Assembly: GCA_038380435.1 (NCBI GenBank) | Contig: JAWZYU010000005.1 | Location: 37,904,001 to 37,968,000 of the forward strand | From: Ryuthela nishihirai | Taxonomy: Eukaryota > Arthropoda > Arachnida > Araneae > Heptathelidae | Direction: 5' to 3' | DNA: 64,000 nucleotides | Program-made: the position numbers and the translations under genes | The notes under the pieces: model-generated | The model's database searches: none | What the model saw: the letters and a program-made list of their open reading frames with translations, nothing else | What the model was told of the DNA's origin: nothing | In this document: in pieces, positions 44,529 through 55,715 of the stretch | How positions within the stretch are numbered: position 1 is the first letter of the stretch | How the letters are laid out: every line of letters starts with the position of its first letter

Positions 44529-45870
44529 CACCATGGAGATGGACTCATAATTTTGATCAGAGCTGTCAACATACGACCACAGTACCATTACATCCAGCCG
44601 CGACATATATATTGCAATATGAATAGCATATAGCCCGAGTTTGTTAACCAATATTTTGAATTTAAAGACAGGAAACTTTATTTCGTGAAGCCATAGTAAC
44701 AATTACTGTTTCACAAATCTGCGCATAATATAACTGAAGACTTACCGCTTGACTGTGTGGCAGATGATTTCTGTGATTAAATGTGTGTTTAAAACGAGCC
44801 ACTCCCAAAATTTATAATTACAATTATTTTCTGTTTCACAAAACTGAATTCAAGCATGAACTTAAAAGTAAAAAAGAAACTTTAAAGAGTATATTTTCTT
44901 ATGCATTTTTTTTTAACACAGAGTATGTTTGCTTACTTGTTTTAACAAACGCTCTTTGTTGTTTGCTTTTAATTTCTTACTTACAAAACTGTAATTTTTA
45001 CCTGTAACTAGAAGAATAACATAAATCAGCCGGATATATCTCATGGAGCAAATGGGATGTTCGTTTCCAACGAAAATGAAGTTATCATTTTCCTAAAATT
45101 TGTACCCTTTAACCTCAGCAAATCATAGTAATGGGTGACGGTGAAATTGTTCCGAAGGGTTAAGTATCAAATCAGTTAGTGTATATAAAATAATTTATTA
45201 TTGCTATATTAAAATAGTACTTAATTTTAAAATATTCAATAATATTTTATTTAAAAATAAAGAGCAAACGGTTGAATTTTAACCAATAATAATTTAATTA
45301 AAACATATATGAATATAAATTTTACCTCTCTTAATGAGGTATCAGTTCTTGTTCAACACATTCTATCACCGTAATTTCTAATTTTTAAAATAAATATATC
45401 GCTTCCAATATTACTTCAATTTTACATTTTCTACATTTAGCGCCCCCGAACGATGCAAATTATGGCATTTGGAGGATTTGAAAACTACGAATCATCATAT
45501 TTCGTTAGTACCTATTCAATTCAAAAAGAATTTTTCATTAATTTTTTAAAACAAAAAGTTTTTTTCCACCCTTTTGGGGGCGAAAAAACAAATTTTTGCT
45601 GCCAATGAAACCTCTTGATCATCTCCCTCTAACACTAAAATATCAAAATTCTAATCGAAATAGATCGTTTGCAATAGTCGTTTAAAATTTTCAAACTTTC
45701 AGATTTTTCCAACGTCAGAGGGTGCAATTGAAACTTTTGGGAAATTTGGAAAGTGCTAATCGTAACAATTTATCAATACTACCCAACACAAAAAGGACTT
45801 TTAATTTATCTCTAAACACACACACGCTGATTGTCTACAAATTGATAGACATGAAAGTAAAAATTTTAAT

Positions 45871-46333
45871 CCTTTTTTTCTGGAAACGAGCTAAAACTAT
45901 GAAAACAATTTCGCTCTTATCGGATGATTTTTATTCTTTTTACTTTATTAAACCAGTCAGAAACCAGACTTTGACATTGGTTTAAATACGAATTTGCATT
46001 AAGGACATTATCTCAATGATTTTGGCGTGTACACCTTGTCGAAATTTTACACCCCTATTTTAGATAATAGTCTAATTTTGATTCAAAAGTCTTCACTGCT
46101 TCATAAAATTTCACCCAAGGGTGAACTTAAAAAAAATTTTAGTGAGAAGGGAAAGCGGTTTTATTTTAATGTATAAAGCAGGACAGAATTAATAGGGAAT
46201 CAGCATAAGGAAGTTTGACTCAAATGGGTTAAAAAGTGTCGTTGGAAATTATACCATTTTATCTGACACATTAGCCAAACAGTATTAGGTAACTTTTGCT
46301 GATGAAATAATATCATCAATGGTTGCTCTAAAT
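45871..46333. other. No gene
   Basis: AT-rich; no structure noted other than the start of the hAT target duplication at 46326. Confidence 0.4.
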
Positions 46334-46748
46334 CAGTGTCTCGCAAACTGTGTGCCGCGAGAGATTTTCAAATTGACACAAGATATTCCAAAGATTTTAT
46401 TTTGACTTGACTTGTGTTATCGACGTACTTTAATATCGACGTGCTTTAATAAAAAATCTTTCAGATTTTATCAACTGGGATATTGTAAGTACTTATCAAG
46501 CTTTTTCCAAATTTTGGTATTAATTTTTGATTATTTCAAGCCATAGAATGGACAAATATTCAAAACAAACACTGAGTTATGAATTACAGAACGAGAGCAA
46601 ATCTTCAAGTAAAACCAGGCCGATGACTTCAACAAAACGCAAATATAATGACGATTATATAGAGTTTGCTTTTATTCTTTTTTAGGTGTGCCGCGGAAAA
46701 AAAATTAGATTCAGTGTGCCGCAGAGTAAAAAAGTTTGCGAGACACTG
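46334..46748. mobile_element. Non-autonomous hAT element (Charlie-like ends)
   Basis: Ends CAGTGTCTCGCAAACTGTGT and the inverse of AAAGTTTGCGAGACACTG, with GTGCCGCG/GTGCCGCAG just inside both. The perfect 8-bp duplication CTCTAAAT lies at 46326-46333 and 46749-46756. No transposase. Confidence 0.92.
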
Positions 46749-46756
46749 CTCTAAAT

Positions 46757-47446
46757 GCTTATAACGCATTACAACTTTAGTAAACTATTAGGAGGAGGGT
46801 TTATTTCGTTCTTGTAGACTTTTGTATAAAACAAAAGACGGATTCATTGTTCAAATATGCAAAAGAAAAATCGACAGTGATAGCCTGTGAAAGCTGATTT
46901 TCTTATTGTGTACGAATAGAGGCAACTTCAGTAAAATCTTAAATCAGTATTGCAAAGTTTTAAAAAACTCAAAGTGAAATATATCATCTGTATGAATCAC
47001 ACTGGGCAACACACAAAAAGGTTTTGAAACGAAAATAGCCAATTTTTAACTAATTTCGAGTTGCTGAACACTAAAATGACAATAAAATTTGTCGATTGGC
47101 TCTTGTTTAGGAGAGACAGAGATGGTCATGAATAAACGACTCAGTCGACATTGAGTACATAGGTAACCATTTCTCAATGCTGTATTTTAAACTCCAGATT
47201 GCAACATATTGCGTTGTATTGCATCAGCCCGCCATACACACAACCCCCGGAGGGATTGCATCATTGTCTGATGCAATGTAGTTGAGTCATGACATCGCGG
47301 ATTTACGATCGCGGACAAAAGATGATGTAATCGTTACTTGTAAGTGACGTCTCGTAGGGTGAGCAAGTCTTTTGAGCGACTCCCATTTACCCTTGAGTCA
47401 TAAGTACAACACAAGTGACCCTTGCAGTTTTAATCCAGCAGTAGCG
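46757..47446. other. No gene
   Basis: GC content rises from about 47200 towards the pseudogene that starts at 47447. No other feature seen. Confidence 0.4.
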
Positions 47447-49128
47447 ATGCCTCGTAACTGTGTTAATAGTGCAAATACATTTTGCTGCATTTGCGGGGAT
47501 GTGACGTTTGAAAGCCAGAAAAGAGCCATCACTCCAATAGTGAAAGCAGCTCATGAATTTTAGTTTAGATGCAAGGTCAGGAATCAGGACAACACACATA
47601 TGCTGCATGCTGATGGGCCCCACACATATGCTGCAGTACATGTGCAAGAACTCTTCCGAAGTGGATGAAAGGCGAAAAAGCGGTGATGCTGTTTGCTGTT
47701 CCTATGGTTTGGAGAGAGCCAAGCAATCACACAAGTGACTGCTACTTCTGCATGGTTCCACCTGTTTCTGGAGGCACCACAAGGAAAAAAAGGGGAGAAT
47801 AGCGTACCCGAATATACAATGTGCTCTCTGACCAGTTCCACATAGTGAAGGAACCTCCAAAAGAATTTTCCATAGATTCAGACGATGAGGAGGGAGGCGA
47901 ACTGGCGTCGGATTCTCCACAGCCTTCGATGTCTAATGATGATCTATACATCTGCCACAGTGCATCATTTGTGCCACACATTCTCACCGAAGAAGTAATC
48001 AGCGATCTTGTTCGCGATCTGGAGCTGTTCAAGGCCAAAGCAGAGTTACTTGGATCAAGACTTAAATAAGGGAATCTTCTCAAGATAAAGGTCCGAGTGA
48101 CTTTGTTTTGAATTCATCATAAGCAGTTTGCACCTTACTTCAGAAAAGAAGATGCCTAGTGTTCTTGCTCCGATGTAGATGCCTTGATGAATGCCCTCAG
48201 AATCAAACATGATCCCCAAGAATAGCGACTATTCATAGACTCCAAGAAATTGAGTCTCAAGGCAATGTTGATGCATAATGGAAATCGACTTGCATCCATT
48301 CCAGTCGGACATGCTGTCTTCATGAAAGAAACCTACGACAATCTAAAACAGTTGTTAAACTATCTCCAATACAGCAAGTATGGCTGGCATCTCTGTTGTG
48401 ACCTGAAAAGAGTGGCTATGTTGATGGGTCTGCAGGTGGGATATACGAAGTACTGCTGTTTCTTATGTGAATGGGACAGCCGAGCAAAGACTTTGCACTA
48501 AGTGAAGAAAAACTGGCCTCTGAGGAAATCTCTGAAGGTCGGAGATAAGAATGTGGAACACCCAGAAATGAACAAATTCGTGCTACCATCCCTACATATC
48601 AAACTCGGTTTGATGAAACGCTTCGTAAAAGCCATGGACCCAACTACATAAGCTTTCAAGTACTTGGCTGACAAATTCCCTTAACTCAATGAAGTGAAAA
48701 TTAAAGAGGGAATTTTTGTGGGTGCTCAGATCCTCAAGCTGTTCACATACCAGATGTTCGACAACCTGCTTCAGGGTGATGAGAAAAAGGCTTAGGATGC
48801 GTTTCATCTGGTGTCAACTAAATTCCTCGGGAATGTCAAGGCAGACTACAAGAAACTGGTTAAGGACATGTTGTCTCTGTATCACAAACTTGACTGCAAT
48901 GTGTCCTTAAAGATCCACTTTCTCCATTCCCACTTAGATTTTTTCCCAGACAACTGCGGCATGGTTAATGATGAGCACAGTGAACGTTTTGACCAGGACA
49001 TTGTAACGATGGAGAAACGATACCAGGGAAACTAGTCCACTTCAATGTTGGAAAACTACTGTTGGACACTTGCCAGAGATGATCCTGAGCAGGTGTACAA
49101 GCAACGGGCAAAGCGACGTCTAAAGTAG
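47447..49128 (+). pseudogene. Dead copy of a multicopy arthropod/cnidarian protein family
   Basis: It starts MPRNCVNSANTFCCICGDVT, a CxxC-containing N-terminus I recall from many uncharacterised multicopy proteins of arthropods and Hydra. Later blocks are in different frames. They include an acidic stretch near 47870-47950, LVRDLELFKAKAELLGSRLK (to 48069), SLKAMLMHNGNRLASIPVGH (from 48253), GYTKYCCFLCEWDSR (near 48440), SLKIHFLHSHLDFFPDNCG (near 48910) and HSERFDQDIVTMEKRYQGN, ending QRAKRRLK at 49128. The family appears intronless and repeat-like, possibly transposon-derived; its function is unknown. At least four frameshifts or stops make this copy a pseudogene. Confidence 0.8.
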
Positions 49129-49920
49129 AAACGTAGTTTTACCAATACATGTCATATGTACGTATTACTCTATTATATAACAAACTGTTGCGAATTTCTC
49201 AGAAATCGTAGCCAATTTTGCATTTTCATTGTCATATTCGTGTTCAGCACCTTGAAATCCTTAAGAAATGGCTACTTTTATCTTAGAGGCATGACTTTTA
49301 TGAAAATTTGTTTCCCAATGTCATTAGGAGAAGTGTTTGTTTTATTCTGGTACTGTTTTTTTTTTCACATTAGGAGAGGGTTTGTTTAATTCTGATAGTT
49401 TTACAATTAGACTTACCATATTTTCATTACAGCCACACTGGAACTTTAGAAAAATCGTTAAAATGAAGGTGGCATATGTTTTTTTGGGCAGTATAAAAAT
49501 ATGGACAAAACCATATATTATAATCAAATCAAATCATGACCAAACAAACAATTTATTAAAAATTAAATATAATATTATTATATTATATATGACCAAACAA
49601 ACCAATCAAATCATGACCAAACAAACCATTTATTTAAATTTACACTGTGAACTCAGCATAGGTTAGTAACACAGTCATCATGCTCATATACTTCTTTTAA
49701 AACGGATAGTCCTTTTTCAGCTCATCGGTAAATTTATACTTTCTTTTCGGCAATTTAGAGGTTAGTCAAATATTTAAAACTACATAACTGTCCATTGCAT
49801 AGAAAACATAAGCCTCATTCAGCAGACAAAAGAATGTTAAATGTGACGAGAAGCCTCGAAAAAATGGCTGGCGTCATTGCCTCTGCATCCGATGGGAATA
49901 CGGTCATTGTGACTCATACT
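49129..49920. other. No gene; simple TGACCAAACAAAC-rich stretch
   Basis: Between 49540 and 49630 AATCATGACCAAACAAAC occurs three times around an AT-rich core. Nothing else is recognised. Confidence 0.4.
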
Positions 49921-49930
49921 CGTTTCAGTT

Positions 49931-50191
49931 TACATATTCTACTCATTTCCACTTGTTTCCCAAACTGTCTGTAAATCCTGCGAATATACATTTCATAATA
50001 ATATCGAGCACAACCATGTCATGAGATTTCTGCTGAGTGAGGAAGTCGTTGGCAGAAACGGGAAGAGTTGCAAACCAGTGTACGAGTCAATTCCCGTCAT
50101 GAGCGACTACAAGAAGTTGTTTCTGCCTAGAGCTGTGAAATCGGATGAGGAGGAACAATTTAAGGGAGGAAAAATTAAAAAAGATAATTGA
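49931..50191 (+). other. Short unrecognised coding-like stretch (possible exon)
   Basis: The plus frame ending TGA at 50189-50191 is open back to about 49920. From the ATG at 50021 it encodes 56 residues (MRFLLSEEVVGRNGKSCKPV, YESIPVMSDYKKLFLPRAVK, then an acidic/basic end). Upstream in frame it adds CKSCEYTFHNNIEHNHV, with two cysteines and two histidines. TTTCAG at about 49925-49930 could be a splice acceptor. The residue mix is protein-like and its GC content exceeds that of the flanks. I do not recognise a family. Confidence 0.35.
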
Positions 50192-50802
50192 TATCAGAAT
50201 TGATTTTTACAAGACTCAACTTTGAAATGCGTTCCACATTATTATGCAACTAATTGTTAACAACCAACAAAATTCTTTTATGGTCTCTCAATAAATACAT
50301 TCGAATAAATTTCTGAAACTTAAAATATGGATTTATTAATTAACTATCCTTCAATAGGTATTGGGCACTTGAATGTTATGAGAGTGGAAAGCTACACTGT
50401 TCAAAATGGAAATCGCAACACCGTGTAGGAATTTAGATATAAGCTTGAAACTGACAGGATGAAAACTATCAGGGTAAATGGGCAAATGATCAAAATATGG
50501 AACGTCAGAACGCAAGGTACGTGCATTTATTGCAGATTCATCAGTGCATAGTAGGCTACTATGCACTGATGATATCACTGTAATGGACTGTAATGGACCA
50601 GATAACAGATCAGGTATTTTCTGAAATTATTTTATACAAAATTTGTGAAATATATATTAACTATTTTTTCCAGCTGCACCTGCATTTTTTCCATTGCAAA
50701 TTATCAAGAGTTTTAGGCACGCCATCATCCCCCCCCCCCTTAAGAAGAAAAAATGGTTTAAAAAACCGAAACCAGAGCGAAATATCATAAACAAATAGTG
50801 AG
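50192..50802. other. No gene; Tc1-like terminus and a hairpin
   Basis: CACTGTTCAAAATGGAAATC at 50396 resembles a Tc1/mariner end but has no visible partner. A perfect 16-bp-arm inverted repeat lies at 50538-50572 and a C11 run at 50729-50739. Confidence 0.4.
50538..50572. repeat. Perfect hairpin, 16-bp arms
   Basis: TCATCAGTGCATAGTA (50538-50553), 3-base loop GGC, and its exact complement (50557-50572). Confidence 0.95.
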
Positions 50803-51880
50803 TTGCTACTTTATTAGGTACACCTACTTAATATCAAATAGATTCTTCCTTTTGCCCCCAGAACAGTCTGATTTCATTGACCCATGGATTTAATGGAGTA
50901 TCAAATGTGGGCCACAGGGACACTGGTTCATGTTGACTCTACAATTTCTCCTGAAGTGTTGCAAATTGGCAGGTGGTGAATCACTACTCCAAATAGCTTG
51001 TTATATCTTGTCCTATAGGTTCTTAACCTGTTGAGAGTGACATGCCTCATATGAGGCCCGAACGTAGTCTTGGATCACCATGGACATTTAAATTTTGAAA
51101 GGAGGAACCCTGAGACTTTTAGGAAGTTAAATGATATTTATTATATATTTATTCAACCACATAGATGCATATATTCATTAATATTGCTCATACATCAAAT
51201 TTGCATTTTTTTAACTCAAGCCCCTGGGGTACTGCAATAGTCAAAAAGCCTAGTCCTCAACAGGTTAATTGGATTAAGATTTGGTGACTCAGTTGAGCAC
51301 TGCAGTAAACTGTAGTAACTCTTATGTTTCTGGAGCCCTTCTCATATGATCCTAGCCTTGTTAAATGGAGCATTAACCTTCTGATAGAGCCAATTTACAG
51401 GTCAATACACTACTTCCATGAAAGAATGTACCTGTTCAGATATCCTGTGCCATTCAAACATTGCTTGACTAGTATCAAGGGATTCAATGTGGGCCAGGAA
51501 AATACTCCCACATTATTACACCATCACCAATAGACTGCAATATTGATTTCTGGCAATTTTGGACTTGTGCAATTTTCACGAAATCCTGATCTTTCCGTCA
51601 TTGTGAAACAGTGGTAGCTGAGATTCATCAGACCAGGCAACATTTTTCCATTCTCCACTGACTGTTTTCGCTAACTCACTGCAACCACAGTTTCTTGTTT
51701 TTCGCTGATAGGAATGGAACCAGGTTATTTCATCTGCTGCCATATTCCATCAGGACAAGATATGATGAGTTGTACGTTCTATTATGTATCCTTTGCACCC
51801 CTGTTGTACTCCACTGTCATCTGACTGACTGTAGCCTATTTGTGATGCTGTGCAAATCGTGTCACCTATGCAATTGCCTA
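50803..51880 (-). mobile_element. Tc1-like transposon relic
   Basis: The left end TACTTTATTAGGTACACCTA is the terminus of a widespread animal Tc1-like family. The minus strand then carries, decayed, the order of its transposase: final DDE part near 50860-51010, the block translating to a WSDES-like segment near 51620, and upstream sequence to about 51880. No frame longer than ~70 codons survives and the 5' end is lost. A piggyBac-type MITE interrupts it at 51027-51264. Confidence 0.75.
51027..51264. mobile_element. piggyBac-type MITE in TTAA
   Basis: Ends CCTGTTGAG and its inverse CTCAACAGG are directly flanked by TTAA (51023-51026 and 51265-51268), the invariable piggyBac target. 238 bp, no coding region. 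Removing it with one TTAA restores the Tc1 family sequence across the site. Confidence 0.9.
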
Positions 51881-51939
51881 ACATGGCGTACAGGAAATTT
51901 AGCCCTGCCCAAATAAAAATATAATCTACTCTGTTTTAA

Positions 51940-52142
51940 GGCTAGTTTACACTTTAGAGGACGACCCTGGCATAGATTATTGCGACCGTTCAACTGGCGA
52001 CACTAGGTTGGAACTTTCCAACTTTAATTTCTCATGCATACATAGATCGGTTTGATGTTACATTGAGCCAGTAATTCTGTAGTTAGTTAATGACACTAGT
52101 AATCCATGGCAGTGTAAACTACCTCGTTAATGTAAACTAGCC
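51940..52142. mobile_element. MITE with GGCTAGTTTACA ends
   Basis: GGCTAGTTTACACT at the left and the inverse of TAATGTAAACTAGCC at the right bound 203 bp. Ends of this type occur in PIF/Harbinger MITEs, but the flanks (TAA left, TTT right) do not give a clean TWA duplication, so the superfamily is a guess. Confidence 0.65.
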
Positions 52143-53174
52143 TTTACAAATGTCCAGAGAAAGTGATCTTAGGCTACCAATTCCAAAATATGCACAATTA
52201 TATGAACTTCGTTCGAGCACGTGTCTACGCTGAGGCTAACGGAATCGATGTCGACTTCCTAAGACGAGATGCCGTAACGTGTTTATCTAATGCAAGCCCA
52301 CGAAACTACGATGGTCATTTAATAGTACCCAAGAAATGAATCATCCACTAGTAATAACGACTAGGTATTTCTCTGTGTATCGTCTTTCTGAACTCAGATT
52401 TAAGAATACAGAAAATTTTATATGTGTAGAAATGAGTCTATTATTAAGGTTCTGAGCTTTTGTTCCTCCTATTTTTAAGTAGTATTATTCAAATGTCAAA
52501 AAAAAAGTAGAATGGAAACAAAACAAATTTTTTCGCCAATCTTTCAAATTTATAGATATATCCCAATATGTATAATTAGGGGTGGAACAGTCTCTGGGGC
52601 AAAACACTTTTCGTGGATCCCAAATTTTTCATTAGCAGAATTTTGTATACTATTCAATTGTCAATTACATTATATTCCACATTTCGAACTTTTTAAAAAA
52701 AATTTCGCTATTTACAGACAATGTGTAACCTCAAGCATACATTTATTATGTGTTGAAATCTCTTCAGTCTAGATGCAGTTGTTGAAGATGGAATGTTAAT
52801 TACAATATTATGTTAAGATTATGATGATGGGATAATTACCATCATCATAATCTTAACATAATATTGTATAGGTACTGTAAAAATATAATTTTAAAGGTGT
52901 AGTAGTGGAAAATATATTATTTTTCATTGGGTTAGTTCATTGTCAAAAGCCCTCCATAACACTCTTGTGTTTTGGAGGACTTGTGCCATGGATACTTGCA
53001 ACATTTCTACCAACTTTCTTTGTATGATCCTAAAAATTGCAAGTACGTTCATACAATCGAAAACATATGCACATAAACATGCAAAAAATGACCAACAATA
53101 TTTTCAGCTATTTAAATGTAAAAGAATATGGGCAGAAGAAGAAGAGAATAAATATAAGGAATAGAGGTGGTAAT
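52143..53174. other. No gene; contains a perfect hairpin
   Basis: AT-rich DNA. The only structures are the inverted repeat at 52801-52868 and the GTGGTAAT flank of the following element. Confidence 0.4.
52801..52868. repeat. Perfect hairpin, 30-bp arms and 8-base loop
   Basis: Arms 52801-52830 (TACAATATTATGTTAAGATT...) and 52839-52868 are exact complements; the loop is GATAATTA. Confidence 0.97.
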
Positions 53175-54795
53175 CAAGGGTTTAGCGAAGGACTATGGTT
53201 GGGGGGCGAGAAATCGAAAATTTTCCAACTCAAAAATCAAATTTTGTCAACTGAGAAAATAATGTCTCTCTGTTTGTTTCGTACATAGATTTTCGCTCCT
53301 TGGGGGGGGGGGGGGGAGAGGGGAGTTTGAGGCAATTTTCACAACTATCCTGCATTTTGCCATTTGACTTCCAATTTTGCCAACTATCCCGATATTTACA
53401 TTTCGTCTGAATTGTAGCAAGTCAGTGGGAATTTTCCCCACTCCCATTGATTTCGCCAACTCTCCTTAATTTTACAAAACCAATCCCAATCTTTACATCA
53501 ATCCTAAATTTGCCAAGTCACTTCAAATTTTTGAAACTCCCAAAGATTTCTCGATTTTGTCAACTATCCTGAATTTCACAAACCCAATCCCAATTATCAC
53601 AACTCGCCCGTATTTTTCAAGTGGATTCGAATTTTGCCAACTGACATCATTTTGTTAAGTTTCCTCAATTTGTCCAACACTCCTTAATTTCACAAAACAA
53701 ATCTCAATTTTCAAAACTCGCCTATATTTTACCAAGTGGATTCGAATTTTGCCAACTATTATAGATTTTGCCAACTCGCTGTAATTTTACAGAAAAAATC
53801 GCAATTTTTACATCTTCCCTGAATTTGCCACTTCGAATTTTATCAACTTTCCTTAATTGCACAAGAATGACACAATTTTCACAAGTCCCCTGTATTTTAC
53901 CAAGTGGCTTCGAATTTTGCCAACTCCCCTAGATTTTGCCAAGAGTTCTTGGTTTTTCCAATTCTCCTTAATTTCACAAAACCAATCCCAATTTTTACAA
54001 CTCACTTGTACTTTACCAAGTGGTTTCCAGTTTTGCCCACTTCCCTAGATTTTGCCAAGTTTCCTCGATTTTGTCAACTTTCCTTAATTTCACAAAAACA
54101 ATCCCAATTTTCACAAATTGCCCGTATTTTACCAAGTGGATTCGAATTTTGCCAAATGCCCTAGATTTTGCCAAGTTTCCTCGATTTTGCCATCTCGCCA
54201 GAATTTTACAGAAAAAAAAATCCCAATTTTACATCACACCTAATTCTTGCAAAGTCACTCTGAATTTTGCCAACTCCTTCAAGATTTGACAACTCTCCTA
54301 GATATTGTGAAGTTGCCTCGATTTTTCCAACACGCCATAATTTTACAGAAAAAAGATTGAAATTTTTACATCTCACCTGAATTTTGCCAACTCTCCACGA
54401 TTTTACCAACTGCCCCTAAATTTTGCCAACTCTGGTAGATTTTGCCAACTCGCCATAATTTTGCAGAAAAAAATCCCAATTTTTACAACTCACCTGAATT
54501 TTGCCAAGTCACTCCGAATTTTGCTATCTCTCCAAGATTTCGCCAACTTACCTGTAGTTTACTAAGTGGCTTCGATTTTTGCCAACTGCTCTAGATTTTG
54601 CCGTCTCTCCATTTTCCAAACTGCCCTATATTTGCCCAGTTGCCTCAATTTTGACAACTCCCCTTAATTTAACAAAAAATGAAAGATTACAAATTTTCAC
54701 AACTCACCTAGATTTTACGAAGTCGCTTCGAATTTTGCCAACTCCCAGTTACTTTGGGGGGAGCCTCCCCCATCCCCTTCATAGCTACGCCCCTG
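53175..54795. mobile_element. hAT-like element filled with a tandem array
   Basis: The left end CAAGGGTTTAGCGAAGG and the right end (inverse CAGGGGCGTAGCTATGAAGG) share CA.GGG...TAGC. The flanks GTGGTAAT (53167-53174) and GTGGTGAT (54796-54803) match at 7 of 8, an old hAT-size duplication. A G15 run lies inside the left end and a GGGGGGAGCC run inside the right. No transposase. Confidence 0.6.
53320..54745. repeat. ~19-bp repeat array with ~116-bp higher-order period
   Basis: Some 70 degenerate copies of a monomer like ATTTTGCCAACTC.CCTA fill the region. Blocks of about six monomers recur: CAATTTTCACAACTCGCC-type starts lie at 53591, 53705, 53873, 53989 and 54105 (steps 114, 168, 116, 116), each followed by TTTTACCAAGTGGATTCGAA. 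The 168-bp step is about nine monomers. Confidence 0.88.
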
Positions 54796-54803
54796 GTGGT
54801 GAT

Positions 54804-55340
54804 TTTAGAAATCAAAACAAAGCGTCCCAGAGAACAAGTACTGTACTACGAAAATTGCTATCTCGTCTTCCCATCCAGTTTGACGTTTATTCACCTAACA
54901 ATTTACGTTAAGAAAAATGATTCTCGAAACAATCAGGGTGCACAAGCCCCAGTGCACTCCCCAGGCCCAATTCCGCCACTGGTATAGTAACACAAATTAT
55001 AACGAATATTTAAAAATTAGTTAGATAATATGATAATTTAAAGGAAACTAGAAATGATTATGAATGAAACGTAATGATAATTTCTTTAATCACTTGAATG
55101 TAACATGAGCAAAGTTTACGAGTTTCTGGGAAGCAAACCTAACTAAACTTTCATCTTGATACAAGTTTCAAACGGGTAAAAACAGATTTTTGCTTTTAAA
55201 CTGAATGTAGAACCCATGAGCTAATCGCATTCTCCACGAGCGATTGCATTATTTTTGTAATATAGAGTTCAGGTTAAAAAAAAAGCTGATTTGTAGGCAT
55301 TTAATAGTTATCCCCCTACTCATTGTTTAATCATGATATA
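54804..55340. other. No gene
   Basis: AT-rich; no structure noted. Confidence 0.4.
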
Positions 55341-55406
55341 CACAGTCGTATCAGAATAATATGACCACCTACCATACACATGGTCACATTATTCTGATAC
55401 GACAGT
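55341..55406. mobile_element. Mariner-type MITE (family 1), shortened
   Basis: The left end CACAGTCGTATCAGAATAAT is intact. The right end reads inverse to GTCGTATCAGAATAATGTGA but its last bases are altered (GACAGTAGTG), and the centre is shorter than in the 79-bp copy. Confidence 0.85.
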
Positions 55407-55544
55407 AGTGCCAAAAAGAAAATCTCGAGTTATACATCAAAGAAAATAAATATTTATATATGTAAGATGCGAAAAACAAACTGCTGTATTCACTTCCCCT
55501 AACCCCTACCCGAATCCTGAAGCAAATATTGAAAATTTAGTATG

Positions 55545-55715
55545 GCTGACTGATTAACGTACTTGGCGATTAATCAAAGTGAGCTAGGTTCGATCCTCAG
55601 AAAAGGCATGGATGTTTGTGTTGTTTTCCTACTGAGGTCTCGCTTTCCTCACAGGCTTTCTCCATGGCATATTAAACTGATAGACTCCCGTCAGACCTCT
55701 GTGGCAAGCAGTCCC
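55545..55715 (+). mobile_element. SINE-B copy, old
   Basis: TACTTGGCGATTAATCAAAG, AAGGCATGGATGTTTGTGTT, CTGAGGTCTCGCTTTCCTC and CAGACCTCTGTGGCAAGCAG follow the family order with many changes. Confidence 0.8.

Larger units (their letters stand above)
42538..45870. repeat. Large decayed inverted repeat built from ~275-bp units
   Basis: The left arm (about 42690-43560) holds three degenerate tandem units (near 42700, 42978 and 43252) with AGAGATAAATTAAAAATTCT, GCGCCCTCT and TGCAA.CGAT.TATTT. The right arm (about 45190-45870) holds two such units on the other strand. The AT-rich inner parts also mirror each other (AATTCGACCGGTTGCTCCTT versus the inverse near 45260). A 28-bp identical direct repeat starting AATCAGCCGGATATATCTCA lies at ~42541 and ~45024. 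No coding region. The class of element is unknown to me. Confidence 0.7.

Noticed and set aside
53857..54289. Overlapping proteins of 60-90 residues rich in FAKFPRFC-like repeats
   Set aside because: They are translations of the 19-bp tandem repeat in several frames.
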